Assembly (NCBI RefSeq): GCF_001267925.1
Contig: NZ_CP011409.1
Span: 4,278,001-4,342,000, forward strand
Direction: 5' to 3'
Length of the DNA: 64,000 nt
Source of the DNA: Herbaspirillum hiltneri N3
GTDB taxonomy: Bacteria; Pseudomonadota; Gammaproteobacteria; Burkholderiales; Burkholderiaceae_D
Of the stretch, positions 32,242 through 42,719 are shown piece after piece. Position 1 is the stretch's first letter. Every line of letters starts with the position of its first letter. The position numbers and the translations under genes were made by a program. Below the pieces are notes generated by a model that saw only the letters and a list, made by a program, of their open reading frames with translations, searched no databases and was not told the DNA's origin.

Positions 32242-32595
32242 TTAGCTGCTCTTGATGGTCAGTTCGCTCTTCACGTCCTTCACGCCGTCGATCGCTGCCG
32301 CCAGCTGCAATACGTGCTGGCCGGCGTCGGCATTAGGCACTGCGCCGGCCAGGGTGACGATACCCTTCTTGGTGGTGACCTTGATCTTCAGGGCCGACAC
32401 CTGGCTGTCTTCAACGAAAGCGGCCTTGACCTTGGCGGTGATGACGGAGTCGTCTACATAAGCGCCGGCTTTCTGCGTAGTGCTGGCGGAGGACGAACCG
32501 GTGGAAGTATCCGCTGCGTAGACGGCAGGGGCCGCAGTGGCGGCGGTCAGGAAGGCGGCGGCAACCAGTGTCGAGATGGCTTTGGTCTTTTGCAT
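32242..32595 (-). CDS. Periplasmic BON-domain protein (OsmY-like)
   Basis: A 117-residue exported protein. Residues 1-27 are a signal peptide (KAISTLVAAAFLTAA, cleaved near VYAAD). One BON domain follows: DDSVITAKVKAAFVEDSQVS, KGIVTLAGAVPNADAG and DGVKDVKSEL. OsmY has two such domains; this has one. BON proteins bind phospholipid or stabilise the envelope under stress. The start at 32593-32595 has AAGGA upstream; the longer frame from 32661 runs into the promoter. A sigma-54 promoter and two GlrR-like sites precede it, and glrR is the next gene upstream, so it is probably a GlrR target. Confidence 0.9.
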   Translation of the reverse strand: MQKTKAISTLVAAAFLTAATAAPAVYAADTSTGSSSASTTQKAGAYVDDSVITAKVKAAFVEDSQVSALKIKVTTKKGIVTLAGAVPNADAGQHVLQLAAAIDGVKDVKSELTIKSS

Positions 32596-32657
32596 GATGA
32601 GGTCCTTATAGTGTGAAAAAGAAAGACAACGCATTCGCGCTACCTGCCCTCTCTTTC

Positions 32658-32672
32658 GCAAAGGCCATGCCA
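32658..32672 (-). promoter_or_regulatory. Sigma-54 promoter of the BON-domain gene
   Basis: The minus strand reads TGGCATGGCCTTTGC: the -24 box TGGCATG and -12 box TTGC with correct 4-bp spacing between them. This differs from consensus in one -24 base. The leader to the ATG would be about 50 nt. Confidence 0.75.
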
Positions 32673-32756
32673 GGATGAATTAATTCAATGATTTCAACGA
32701 CTTGGCGTATTCTGGCCGAATCCGCCGGCGATTTCTCGCCCAAAACCGCCGTTTTT

Positions 32757-32815
32757 CGTCGCCTGAGAGCGACGCCCTGCCAAACTCAAATCCTAAACCA
32801 TTGATTTCAAAGGAT

Positions 32816-32840
<25 letters not shown>
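32757..32840. promoter_or_regulatory. Two candidate GlrR-binding sites
   Basis: CGTC-N10-GACG at 32757-32774 and TGTC-N10-GACG at 32823-32840. The known E. coli GlrR sites are TGTC-N10-GACA. The centres are 66 bp apart and about 120 and 185 bp upstream of the inferred start. The second lies in the last codons of glrR. Confidence 0.5.
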
Positions 32841-34189
<1,349 letters not shown>

Positions 34190-34204
34190 CTATATAAGGG
34201 GACG

Positions 34205-34708
34205 CTATTTGGGCTGGCCGGGCAGGGTGCGCTCGATGTTCTTGAGCGCCTCCAGCTTTTCGCTCAGCTGGTCGAGGCGGCGCTGATTATCGCGCGCCTG
34301 CTGGCCGGCCTTCTCGGCGTTGTCGCTCAGGCGGCGCATCTCGGCGTAATTGCTCACCAGCAGTTGCGCCAGCGGCTTCAGCGCGACCGCATCGGAGTCC
34401 GTCGCGCTGAGCACCGATCCGAGTTGCGCCTGCGCCTTCGTCAGGTCGCCGGCGTCGTGCGTCAGTCCCAGCACCATGGCTTTTTGCATGGCCAGCATGG
34501 CGCCGCCGTGACGCGCATTGAGCGCCTGCAGCTCGCGCCCCAGCTCCTGCGGCGACAAGCGGCGCAAGGATTGGTGATACGCCAGCAGATCGTCCATGCC
34601 GCCCACGGTCGTGACCAGCTTGACGGTGGCGGTCGGCGCCTCCGGCGCGGGCGTGGCGCAGGCGGCCAATAATAGAGTCAGCAGCAGGGGAAGTAGTCTG
34701 GATTTCAT
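34205..34708 (-). CDS. qseG: QseG-like outer membrane lipoprotein
   Basis: A 167-residue lipoprotein with a signal peptide ending in the lipobox LAAC (cleavage before C17). The rest is helical and Leu/Gln/Ala-rich, ending in a coiled-coil-like stretch (RDNQRRLDQLSEKLEAL). In E. coli QseG sits between the QseE/GlrK kinase and QseF/GlrR regulator and acts with the kinase. Position, lipobox and size fit, but sequence identity to E. coli QseG is not obvious by eye. The gaps to its neighbours are 13 and 15 bp. Confidence 0.75.
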   Translation of the reverse strand: MKSRLLPLLLTLLLAACATPAPEAPTATVKLVTTVGGMDDLLAYHQSLRRLSPQELGRELQALNARHGGAMLAMQKAMVLGLTHDAGDLTKAQAQLGSVLSATDSDAVALKPLAQLLVSNYAEMRRLSDNAEKAGQQARDNQRRLDQLSEKLEALKNIERTLPGQPK

Positions 34709-34721
34709 GATTGATCAGTGT

Positions 34722-36272
34722 TCAGCTTTCATCCGGCAATTCGATGCGGAAATGTGCGCCGCCCGGGCCCGCCACCAATTGCACCTCGCCATTGTGCGCC
34801 AGCACGTACTCGCGCACGATCGACAGGCCGATGCCATTGCCGTGGCGCGCACCTTGCGGCTGGTTCAGGCCCTGGTAGAAGGGATCGAAAATCCGCGCCG
34901 CATCGGTCGCCGCCACGCCCGGTCCCTGGTCGATGCAATCGAGCCGCACGCGGCCGGCATGTCCCGACAGCACGAAACGGATGGTGCCGCCGCGCGGACT
35001 GAAGCGCACCGCGTTCGACAGCAGGTTGGCCAGCACGATGGCGAACTTGTCCGGATCCAGCACCGCCGTACGCGCACCGCCCTCGACTTCAACCTTGAGG
35101 TCGCGCGCCACCCATTGCAAGCGCTGGTCATCGATCACCTTATATAGAAGCGCGCGCAAATCCACCGGCAGGCGGTTGATGTGCTGGGCATCGAAGGCCA
35201 CTTCGTTATAGCGCAGCAGATCCTCGATCTGGGTCTGCAGCGCCTGCGTGTTCTGCCGCAGGATGCGCGAAATCTCGCGCTGGCTGTCGGTCAGCTTGCC
35301 GGCCACTTCATCATCGAGCAGCGCCGCGCCTTCGCACAAGGCCGCCAGCGGCGTCTTCAATTCATGCGAAACATGGCGCAGGAAGCGCGACTTCTCCGCC
35401 TCCAGGTCGGCCAGCCGTTGCCGCAGCCAGTCCAGCTGCTGGCCCAGGCGGCGCAAGTCGGCCGGCCCCTTGACCACGATCGGCTGGTCGAAACGGTTTT
35501 CGCCGAGGCGGCTGATCGCCAGCTCGATGCGCGCCAGCGGCCGCGACAGCCACAGCCCGAACCAGAACGCCAGCAGTACCGCCAGCACGATGGCGCCGAT
35601 CACCTGGAAGCTCAGCATCTTGCGCTGCTGCTCGAGGTCGTTGGACAAGGTATTGTTGCGACGCTCGACTTCGCGTTTGCTTTCCAGCGCCAGTTGTTCG
35701 TTGAGCGCCGGCAGATGGGCAAAGGCCTGGAACAGCGCACGCTGGTCAGGCTTGCGCGCCTCGACCTTGCGCGCCGCCTGCTTGCGCTTCCCAGCCGCTG
35801 CCGGTGCAGGATCGACGGCCGTCGCAGGCGCCTGGTCCGCCTGCAATACCGTCCACGCCGCTTCGCCGTAGCTATTCCAGGAATTGAATGTTTCGGCCGG
35901 CGCCTGCGGCAGCGCTTCCTGCAATTCGGCCAGCGCGGCCTTGGCTTGTTGCCATGCCTCGGCGTAACGATCGCGGAAAGCCGGATCGTCCAGCACCAGG
36001 TACTGGCGCGCGCTGCGCTCCATCGCAACGGTACGTTCGGCCAGCCGCTGCGCCTGCTCGGTCAGGCGCACAGCCTGGCCGGCGGTCTCGCGGCTGTGGA
36101 CGGACATGCGCTCCAGCGTGAACAAGGCATGCACCGAGGTACCGCTGAGCAGCGCGGCGATCAACAGGAACGCCGCCAGCAGCAGCTGACGAAATGACAA
36201 TCCCGGCAACATCACTGGCCGGGCGGCTGAGGAACGAGATACCGGCTGTTGTAAGGCAGCTTGCTTGAGCAT
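34722..36272 (-). CDS. glrK: Sensor histidine kinase GlrK (QseE)
   Basis: A 516-residue membrane kinase. TM1 lies near residues 28-46, a periplasmic region of about 175 residues follows, TM2 is near 222-243, then a HAMP segment (WLSRPLARIELAISRL). The dimerisation/phosphoacceptor helix has H303 in RHVSHELKTPLA. The ATPase domain shows LANLLSNAVRFSPRGG (N box), DQGPGVA and HGNGIGLSIV. It phosphorylates GlrR. The periplasmic region carries a low-complexity Ala/Pro/Lys linker (residues 145-175), not needed for the fold. The operon begins here. Confidence 0.9.
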   Translation of the reverse strand: MLKQAALQQPVSRSSAARPVMLPGLSFRQLLLAAFLLIAALLSGTSVHALFTLERMSVHSRETAGQAVRLTEQAQRLAERTVAMERSARQYLVLDDPAFRDRYAEAWQQAKAALAELQEALPQAPAETFNSWNSYGEAAWTVLQADQAPATAVDPAPAAAGKRKQAARKVEARKPDQRALFQAFAHLPALNEQLALESKREVERRNNTLSNDLEQQRKMLSFQVIGAIVLAVLLAFWFGLWLSRPLARIELAISRLGENRFDQPIVVKGPADLRRLGQQLDWLRQRLADLEAEKSRFLRHVSHELKTPLAALCEGAALLDDEVAGKLTDSQREISRILRQNTQALQTQIEDLLRYNEVAFDAQHINRLPVDLRALLYKVIDDQRLQWVARDLKVEVEGGARTAVLDPDKFAIVLANLLSNAVRFSPRGGTIRFVLSGHAGRVRLDCIDQGPGVAATDAARIFDPFYQGLNQPQGARHGNGIGLSIVREYVLAHNGEVQLVAGPGGAHFRIELPDES

Positions 36273-36536
36273 GAATCTTTCTCGCTAGGGTGGAGCATCA
36301 TTGTAAACAACGCCGAGGCGGGAGTAGAAAAGTATCTTATAACTTCTAGAAAATACTTTAAACCGCCACCTATGCACAATCCCCGCGAAATGCCTCCCGC
36401 CAGCAGCTCCGGCGGTTCCCGTATATCATGACCGCAGCTCCGGCCCGCCGCGCTGCACCCCTGTTTCCTGCGATTCAACAGCAGCCATGCGCACCGGCCG
36501 GCCGCCACATCGTCCCTGCCACTACTCCGCATCGCA

Positions 36537-37955
36537 ATGGAACCTCCGAAGTCCAAGACCCCTGCTGCCCACCCCGTCGTCATCGCCGGTGAAGGCTTGC
36601 CCGCCGACAAACGCGCCATCGCCGTCATCACGCTGCTCATCGCGGTCGGCCTGGCCACGCTCGACACCGCCATCGCCAACACCGCGCTGCCGGTCATGGC
36701 GCGCGATCTCAACGCCACCCCCGCCGCCTCGGTCTGGATCGTCACCGCCTACCAGCTGGCCATGATGGTGTCGCTGCTGCCGCTGGCAGCACTGGGCGAA
36801 ATCGTCGGCTATCGCCGCATCTATATCGCCGGTCTGGCGCTGTTCACGGCTGCCTCGCTGCTGTGCGCCGTGGCCTGGTCGCTACCCGCGCTCACCGTCG
36901 CGCGCTTCCTGCAGGGCCTGGGCGGCGCCGGCATCATGAGCGTCAATACCGCGCTGATCCGCTACATCTACCCGACCCGCTCGCTCGGCCGCGGCGTCGG
37001 CATCAACACGCTCATCGTCGCCATCTCGTTTACCGTCGGCCCCAGCGTCGCCTCCGGCATCCTGGCGATCGCGCCGTGGCCATGGCTGTTCGCGGTGAAC
37101 GTCCCGCTCGGCATCGTCGGCCTGCTGATGGCGATACCGTCGCTGCCGTACACGCCGAAGTCCTCTCACCATTTCGACATCAAGAGCGCGCTGCTCAACG
37201 CCGCCGCCTTCGGCCTGCTGATCATGGCCATCGGCGAAGGCGCGCATCAGGCGGCGCCCGCCGTGGTCGCGCTGGAGTTCGTAGCCGCGCTGGTGTGCGG
37301 CTATCTGCTGATGCGCCGCGAAGCCTCGCACCCGGCGCCGATGCTGCCGGTCGACTTGTTCCGCCGGCCGATGTTCTCGCTGTCGGCCATTACGGCGGTG
37401 TGTTCGTTCGCTGCGCAAGGGCTGGCGTTCGTGTCGCTGCCGTTCTTCTTCCATCACGACCTCGGCCGCTCGCAAGTTGAAATCGGATTGCTGATGACGC
37501 CATGGCCGGTCGCCGTTGCCATCATGGCGCCGATCGCCGGACGCATGTCGGATCACTATCCGGCCGGCATCCTCGGCGGCTTCGGCCTGGCGCTGCTGTG
37601 TGTCGGCCTGATGCTGATGACGCTGATGCCGGCGGCGCCGAGCGTGTTCGAGATTTCCTGGCGCATGTTCGTCTGCGGCATGGGCTTCGGCTTCTTCCAG
37701 TCGCCCAATCTGAAAGCCCTGATGACCAGCGCGCCGCCCAATCGCAGCGGCGGCGCCAGCGGCATCGTCGCCACCGCGCGGCTGTTCGGCCAGAGCATCG
37801 GCGCGGCGCTGGTGGCGCTATGTTTCAGCCTGTCGGAACTGCACGGCTCACGCATCGCGCTCGGACTCGGCGCCGGCTTTGCAGGCGCCGCCTGCCTCGC
37901 CAGCTTCCTGCGTCTGCTGACCACCAATCCTTACGCGCCGCCGGCGCCGAAATAA
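36537..37955 (+). CDS. DHA2-family MFS exporter (EmrB/QacA type)
   Basis: A 472-residue permease with about 14 helices. Helix 1 carries LDTAIANTALPVMARDL, the DHA2 motif D1. The PLAALGEIVGYRRIYIAG loop is the A-like motif, and helix 5 has the antiporter motif GVGINTLIVAISFTVGPSVAS. It resembles SmvA and EmrB drug exporters. It is probably driven by the proton gradient; the drug or metabolite is unknown. It is divergent from glrK and followed by a short tandem repeat. Confidence 0.9.
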   Translation: MEPPKSKTPAAHPVVIAGEGLPADKRAIAVITLLIAVGLATLDTAIANTALPVMARDLNATPAASVWIVTAYQLAMMVSLLPLAALGEIVGYRRIYIAGLALFTAASLLCAVAWSLPALTVARFLQGLGGAGIMSVNTALIRYIYPTRSLGRGVGINTLIVAISFTVGPSVASGILAIAPWPWLFAVNVPLGIVGLLMAIPSLPYTPKSSHHFDIKSALLNAAAFGLLIMAIGEGAHQAAPAVVALEFVAALVCGYLLMRREASHPAPMLPVDLFRRPMFSLSAITAVCSFAAQGLAFVSLPFFFHHDLGRSQVEIGLLMTPWPVAVAIMAPIAGRMSDHYPAGILGGFGLALLCVGLMLMTLMPAAPSVFEISWRMFVCGMGFGFFQSPNLKALMTSAPPNRSGGASGIVATARLFGQSIGAALVALCFSLSELHGSRIALGLGAGFAGAACLASFLRLLTTNPYAPPAPK

Positions 37956-37997
37956 GTCCACTTCAAGTCCACTTCAAGTCCGCTTCAAGTCCGCATT
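37954..37997 (+). repeat. 11-bp tandem repeat at the end of the MFS gene
   Basis: Four units of the type AAGTCCACTTC, the third and fourth slightly changed (AAGTCCGC). It begins inside the stop codon region, so expansion would not alter the protein. Confidence 0.8.
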
Positions 37998-38008
37998 CTT
38001 CTTGCAAA

Positions 38009-38037
38009 ACGATCCGTACCGCATCGGTGCGGATCGT
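38009..38037 (+). terminator. Possible terminator after the MFS gene
   Basis: ACGATCCG-TACCG-CAT-CGGTG-CGGATCGT forms a strong, nearly perfect stem. A T run follows only about 13 bases later, so it is a weak or atypical terminator. Confidence 0.5.
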
Positions 38038-38254
38038 CTGCAACGACCCGTTTTTTTTCTTTTTTCAAGCCTCGCGCAGTACAAATACAACAGCCACATT
38101 CCGAGCAGGTTCTGCTACGATGGGACATGCAATCGCTAAGCGTGGATCCTCGCAAGTCCAGCACCCACGCAAGTTTCAGAGCAGCAACATGGAGAGCGTA
38201 CCCCATCCGCAGAGATGAGATGCCCTAACAATAAGCGTCCACGGAGGACCGGCA

Positions 38255-39520
38255 GTGTTGAAGCGTATTGCACCCGATCAGTTGCGTCTTGGCATGTATG
38301 TCCAGGAGATTCCAGGCCCGTGGATGAATCATCCATTCTGGCGGGGTTCCTTCAAGCTGGAGAAGTACGAAGACCTCAAGACGCTGCGTTCCGCCAAGAT
38401 CGAACAAATCCTGATCGATACCAGCAAGGGCCGTGACATCGTCATGGAAGACGAGCCCAAAGCGGCCGCGCCCGTCGCCGCCGAATCAACTCCGGAAGCT
38501 GCTGCCGATGCTGCAGCAATCGACATACCCGCCGAACCCACCCGCTCAAGGCCAGCCAAAATCGTCGTTCAGGTCGGCGCCGAACAGGAACGCGTGCAAG
38601 CCGCGCGCGTCCTGACCGCGTCCAGGAAGGCCATCATGACGATGTTCAACGAGACCCGCATGGGCAAGGCGCTGGACGTACGCCAGGCGATGCCGGTGGT
38701 GCAGGAAATCACCGCTTCGGTAGCGCGCAACTCCGGCGCGCTGATCAGCCTGGCGCGCCTGAAGACCGCCGACGACTACACCTACATGCATTCGGTGGCG
38801 GTGTGTGCGCTGATGATCGCGCTCGGCCACCAGCTCGGGCTGTCACCGGAAGAAACACGCCAGGCCGGCATCGCCGGGCTGCTGCACGACATCGGCAAGA
38901 TGGCAGTGCCTGCGGACATCCTCAACAAACCCGGCAAGCTCACCGACGACGAATTCACCTCCGTCAAGAAACACGCGCAAGCCGGCCATGCCATCCTGCG
39001 CGGCGTCGACGGCATCGGCGACGCCGCACTCGATGTCTCGCTGCATCATCACGAGAAGATCGACGGCAGCGGCTACCCGTTCAACCTCAAGGGCAATCAG
39101 ATTTCCATGGTGGCGAAAATGGGCGCGGTGTGCGACGTCTACGACGCCATCACGTCCAACCGCCCCTACAAGCCGGGCTGGGAGCCGGGCCATTCGGTCA
39201 AGCGCATGGCCAGCAACCAGGGCCATTTCGACGAGACCATCCTCGAGGCATTCATCAAGAGCGTGGGGATTTTTCCGACCGGCTCCTGCGTGGTGATGCA
39301 CTCGGGCAAGGTCGGCATTGTGATCGACCAACATCCGGGATCGCTACTCACGCCGAAGGTGAAAGTGTTTTTCTCGGCGCTGACGATGGCGCCGCTGCCG
39401 ATCGAGATCATCGACCTGGCTACCACCCGCAGCGGCGACAAGATCGCCTCGCATGCGGATCCGGCCAAACTGCACCTGCCCAATCTGGAAACGATCTGGG
39501 CGTCGACGGTAATTACTTGA
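38255..39520 (+). CDS. HD-GYP domain phosphodiesterase with N-terminal DUF3391
   Basis: A 421-residue probable cyclic-di-GMP phosphodiesterase. The start is GTG at 38255, with GGAGG 7 bp upstream. The N-terminal 60 residues (DQLRLGMYVQEIPGPW) match DUF3391, which precedes many HD-GYP domains. The catalytic domain has the HD pair H211-D212 (LLHDIGKM) and the GYP block HHHEKIDGSGYP (264-275). A linker rich in Ala and Glu (65-100) joins them. All expected catalytic residues are present, so it probably hydrolyses c-di-GMP. It converges on the BLUF gene. Confidence 0.93.
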   Translation: MLKRIAPDQLRLGMYVQEIPGPWMNHPFWRGSFKLEKYEDLKTLRSAKIEQILIDTSKGRDIVMEDEPKAAAPVAAESTPEAAADAAAIDIPAEPTRSRPAKIVVQVGAEQERVQAARVLTASRKAIMTMFNETRMGKALDVRQAMPVVQEITASVARNSGALISLARLKTADDYTYMHSVAVCALMIALGHQLGLSPEETRQAGIAGLLHDIGKMAVPADILNKPGKLTDDEFTSVKKHAQAGHAILRGVDGIGDAALDVSLHHHEKIDGSGYPFNLKGNQISMVAKMGAVCDVYDAITSNRPYKPGWEPGHSVKRMASNQGHFDETILEAFIKSVGIFPTGSCVVMHSGKVGIVIDQHPGSLLTPKVKVFFSALTMAPLPIEIIDLATTRSGDKIASHADPAKLHLPNLETIWASTVIT

Positions 39521-39588
39521 ACTTGGGCACTTAAACTTGAGCAAGCGGCACTGATGACACGCCGCCGCCGGCGCGTTATCAGCCGTTC

Positions 39589-40014
39589 TCAGTCACGGAC
39601 GGCGAAGGCGCCGGTCTCGGCCAACTCTTCCAGCAGCGCCACCGTGGCGCAACCCGACACGTCATAAGGATTGAGCACGCCGGTGCTGGAATATTTCAGC
39701 AACAGCGAACGGTTGACCTTGTCCAGCCGCACCTTGCCCATGGTCCACGACGAATAGCGGCGCACGCCGATTTCCTCGTAGCACAGCAGAATCACGTCCT
39801 TGTGGCGCGGGTCCTGCAACAGGCGCGCGTACAGCTGGTTGACCTGCTCGCGGCCGCCTTCCAGGGCCTGCACGAACACGTCTTCGCTGTGGCACAGCAC
39901 GCCGGTGATGCCTTTGGCGGGATTGTGGCCGCGCGCCGTCGCCAGGATGGCGTCGACCTGTTCCTGGGAAATCGGCGTACAGGCGCGGCTTGCATAGATC
40001 AGACGAACCAGCAT
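39589..40014 (-). CDS. BLUF-domain blue-light sensor
   Basis: A 141-residue single-domain protein. The flavin-network residues are all present with canonical spacing: Y7 (RLIYASRA), N31 (GHNPAKGITG) and Q49 (DVFVQALEGG). RYSSWTMGKV follows, including the semi-conserved Trp. BLUF binds FAD and shifts its hydrogen bonds in blue light. There is no attached output domain, so it must act on a partner protein. It starts 5 bp after folE on the same strand, so translation is coupled; an HD-GYP gene converges from the other side. Confidence 0.95.
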   Translation of the reverse strand: MLVRLIYASRACTPISQEQVDAILATARGHNPAKGITGVLCHSEDVFVQALEGGREQVNQLYARLLQDPRHKDVILLCYEEIGVRRYSSWTMGKVRLDKVNRSLLLKYSSTGVLNPYDVSGCATVALLEELAETGAFAVRD

Positions 40015-40019
40015 GATGG

Positions 40020-40727
40020 TTACCCCTTCCGGATGAGTGCGAGGAATTCGCGGCGCAGGTTGGCGTCGCGCAGGAACGAGCCGCGCATGACGCTGTTGAT
40101 CATCTTCGACTCGGTGTCCTTGACGCCGCGCCAGTGCATGCAGAAGTGATCGGCTTCCATCACGATCGCCAGGCCGTCCGGCTGCAGCTTTTCCATCAGC
40201 AGGCCGGCCACTTGCGACACGGCTTCTTCCTGGATCTGCGGACGGCTCATGATCCACTCGATCAGGCGCGCATATTTGGACAGGCCGATCAGGTTGGAAT
40301 GTTCATTCGGCATCACGCCGACCCAGACCTTGCCCATGATCGGACACAGGTGATGCGAGCAGGCGCTGCGCACCGTGATCGGCCCGACGATCATCAGTTC
40401 GTTGAGGCGTTCGATATTGGGGAATTCCGTCACCGGCGGCGCCGGCCGGTAGCGTCCGTGGAACACTTCCTGCAGATACATCTTGGCCACGCGCTTGGCG
40501 GTGTCCTGGGTATTGTGGTCGCTCTCGACATCGATCACCAGGCTCTCGAGCACGCCCGCCAGCTTGGCCTGCACTTCAGCCTGCAAGGCATCGAGCTCGC
40601 CCTCTTCAATGAAGGCGGAGATATTGTCGTTGGCGTGAAAACGGACGCCGGCAGCCTTGATGCGCGCACGGATGCGCGTCGACACCAGTTCGTCGTGCAG
40701 GCTTGGTCGTGGTTGGTCTGTTGCCAT
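40020..40727 (-). CDS. folE: GTP cyclohydrolase I
   Basis: A 235-residue enzyme. The zinc site Cys (SACSHHLCPIMG), the His pair and the second Cys near the end (ADHFCMHWRG) are present, with the QIQEE and SVMRG motifs. It converts GTP to dihydroneopterin triphosphate, the first step to folate. About 25 residues at the N terminus exceed the core family. It is followed by the BLUF gene 5 bp on. Confidence 0.95.
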   Translation of the reverse strand: MATDQPRPSLHDELVSTRIRARIKAAGVRFHANDNISAFIEEGELDALQAEVQAKLAGVLESLVIDVESDHNTQDTAKRVAKMYLQEVFHGRYRPAPPVTEFPNIERLNELMIVGPITVRSACSHHLCPIMGKVWVGVMPNEHSNLIGLSKYARLIEWIMSRPQIQEEAVSQVAGLLMEKLQPDGLAIVMEADHFCMHWRGVKDTESKMINSVMRGSFLRDANLRREFLALIRKG

Positions 40728-40892
40728 TGTGGAATTGCGCGGGAAGGCGCAGTGCGAATGAAATTGTCGACATTATGCCCCGAAACGACGCTTTCATATG
40801 CGAGCCGTGGCGCGGTCATCCGGTATTGGGCCGGCGCGGCCGAAGAATCGTTTTACCTGAATCATCGTCTTACCTGAATCCTCGGCGCAACC

Positions 40893-42593
40893 TCAGAACG
40901 TCTCCCAATCGCCGTCGCCGGACGGTAATGGCGGCGCTGCCCTGCCGGAACCATAGGCCAGCGCCGGCTTCCCTGCAGGCGCAGGAGCTGGCACCGCCCG
41001 TGCCGCAACACGTGCTGCCGGCGCGGCCGGCGTCCCTAGCCGTGGCGCATCGTGCGCGTTGAGGCGGAACACCCCCACCACCCGCGCCAGGTTGGCCGAC
41101 TGATCCTGCAGCGATTGCGCGGCGGCGGCGGCCTGCTCGACCAGCGCGGCGTTCTGTTGCGTGACCTCGTCCATTTGCGTAATGGCCTGGTTGACTTGCC
41201 CGATACCCGAGCTTTGTTCCTGGCTGGCGAAGCTGATCTCGCCGACGATGTCGCTCACGCGCCTGACGCTGGCGACCACCTCGTCCATGGTGCCGCCGGC
41301 CTGGGCGACCAGTTTGCTGCCGATGTCGACCTTCTCGACGGAGTCGTCGATGAGCGCCTTGATTTCCTTGGCGGCGGTGGCCGAGCGCTGCGCCAGACTG
41401 CGCACCTCGGAGGCGACTACCGCAAAACCGCGCCCTTGTTCGCCGGCGCGCGCCGCTTCCACCGCTGCGTTCAGGGCAAGGATATTGGTCTGGAACGCGA
41501 TGCCGTCGATGACGCTGATGATATCGACGATCTTCTTCGACGAGTCGCTGATCGATCCCATCGTCGTCACCACCTGCGCTACCACCGAACCGCTATGCGT
41601 GGCGACGTCGGACGCCGTGGCGGCGAGCTGGTTGGCCTGGCGCGCATTCTCGGCGTTTTGTTTGACGGTGGCGGTGAGCTGCTCCATCGTCGCCGCGGTT
41701 TCTTCGAGCGAACCGGCCTGCTGCTCGGTGCGCGACGACAGGTCGAGATTGCCGGTGGCGATTTCGGACGAGGCGGTGGCGATGGTGTCGGCGCCGGTGC
41801 GCACTTCCGACACGATGGTGGTGAGGCTGCCGTTCATGTCGCGGAGCGCCATCAGCAACTGGCCGATTTCATCCTGCGAGTTCACCTCGACATGGCTGCT
41901 CAGGTCGCCGGCGGCGACGCTCCGCGCCACTTGCACCGCATGATTGACGGGGCGCGTGATCGAGCGCGTGATCCAGAATGCAAAACCGCAGGCCAGCAGT
42001 ACGGCCGCCGTCGCCATGACCAGCATGATGACGGTCTTGCCGTGATAGAGATCGCTGGCCTCGGCGCTGCTCTTGGCCATGACGATGGAACCGCCCTTGA
42101 TAAAGCCTTTGACGCGGTTGATGTAGTTCTGCTGGTCGTTGCGCAAGGACGTCAGCAGCAGCTGCGACGCATCCATGGTGGCGCCGGTGGCGGCCAGCTT
42201 GAGGAATTCCCTCTGGCCTTTTTCATAGGTTGCGCGCAGGGCCGAGATTTCGCCGTAGGACTTGCGTCCCATGTCGCTCGACAGCATCTGCTGGAGCGTC
42301 GCGAGACTGGCGTTGATGCCTTTTTCGCCGTCTTCGATGCGCTGGATTTCCTTGAGCAAGGCTTCATGATCGTCGATCAGCAGGATGTTGCGCATCGCGA
42401 TGGCGTTGTCGCTGATCTGCAGCACGATGTCATTGGCCACCACCACTTGCGGATAGCGATTCTTGACGATCAATTGCGTGCCGTCATGCAAGGCGCCCAG
42501 GCTCTGGATGCCGAGGCCTGTGATGCCGATCAGCAGCAATACCACGAGGCCGAACGCAAGGCCGAGCCGCGTTCCGAGTTTCAGTTTCTTCAT
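40893..42593 (-). CDS. Methyl-accepting chemotaxis protein
   Basis: A 566-residue chemoreceptor. TM1 lies near residues 12-30, a helical-bundle ligand region of about 150 residues follows, TM2 near 188-210, then HAMP and the long signalling hairpin with [20 protein letters not shown]. The C terminus ends DWETF, a pentapeptide of the NWETF type that recruits CheR and CheB; a Pro/Ala linker ([10 protein letters not shown]) separates it from the core. The start at 42593 removes 24 residues of the longer frame and gives a normal TM1. Ligand unknown. Confidence 0.93.
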   Translation of the reverse strand: MKKLKLGTRLGLAFGLVVLLLIGITGLGIQSLGALHDGTQLIVKNRYPQVVVANDIVLQISDNAIAMRNILLIDDHEALLKEIQRIEDGEKGINASLATLQQMLSSDMGRKSYGEISALRATYEKGQREFLKLAATGATMDASQLLLTSLRNDQQNYINRVKGFIKGGSIVMAKSSAEASDLYHGKTVIMLVMATAAVLLACGFAFWITRSITRPVNHAVQVARSVAAGDLSSHVEVNSQDEIGQLLMALRDMNGSLTTIVSEVRTGADTIATASSEIATGNLDLSSRTEQQAGSLEETAATMEQLTATVKQNAENARQANQLAATASDVATHSGSVVAQVVTTMGSISDSSKKIVDIISVIDGIAFQTNILALNAAVEAARAGEQGRGFAVVASEVRSLAQRSATAAKEIKALIDDSVEKVDIGSKLVAQAGGTMDEVVASVRRVSDIVGEISFASQEQSSGIGQVNQAITQMDEVTQQNAALVEQAAAAAQSLQDQSANLARVVGVFRLNAHDAPRLGTPAAPAARVAARAVPAPAPAGKPALAYGSGRAAPPLPSGDGDWETF

Positions 42594-42664
42594 TTTTTCA
42601 TGCTCCCCTGGAACGCATTTCGTCAACCGGCGCGCGTGCCCGTTGATGAAATGCGTCCTGAACA

Positions 42665-42696
42665 AACCGGCGCCGGGATGTCGGTCGGCGCCGGTT
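42665..42696 (-). terminator. Terminator after the porin gene
   Basis: AACCGGCGCCG-N10-CGGCGCCGGTT is an 11-bp perfect stem on the minus strand, followed by TGTTC. The T run is weak. Confidence 0.55.
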
Positions 42697-42719
42697 CGTA
42701 CTACAACGATATGTGCGGC

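Noticed and set aside
36329..36359. AAAGTAT-N17-ATACTTT inverted repeat upstream of glrK and the MFS gene
   Set aside because: Short arms in AT-rich intergenic DNA; could be an operator but nothing else supports it.
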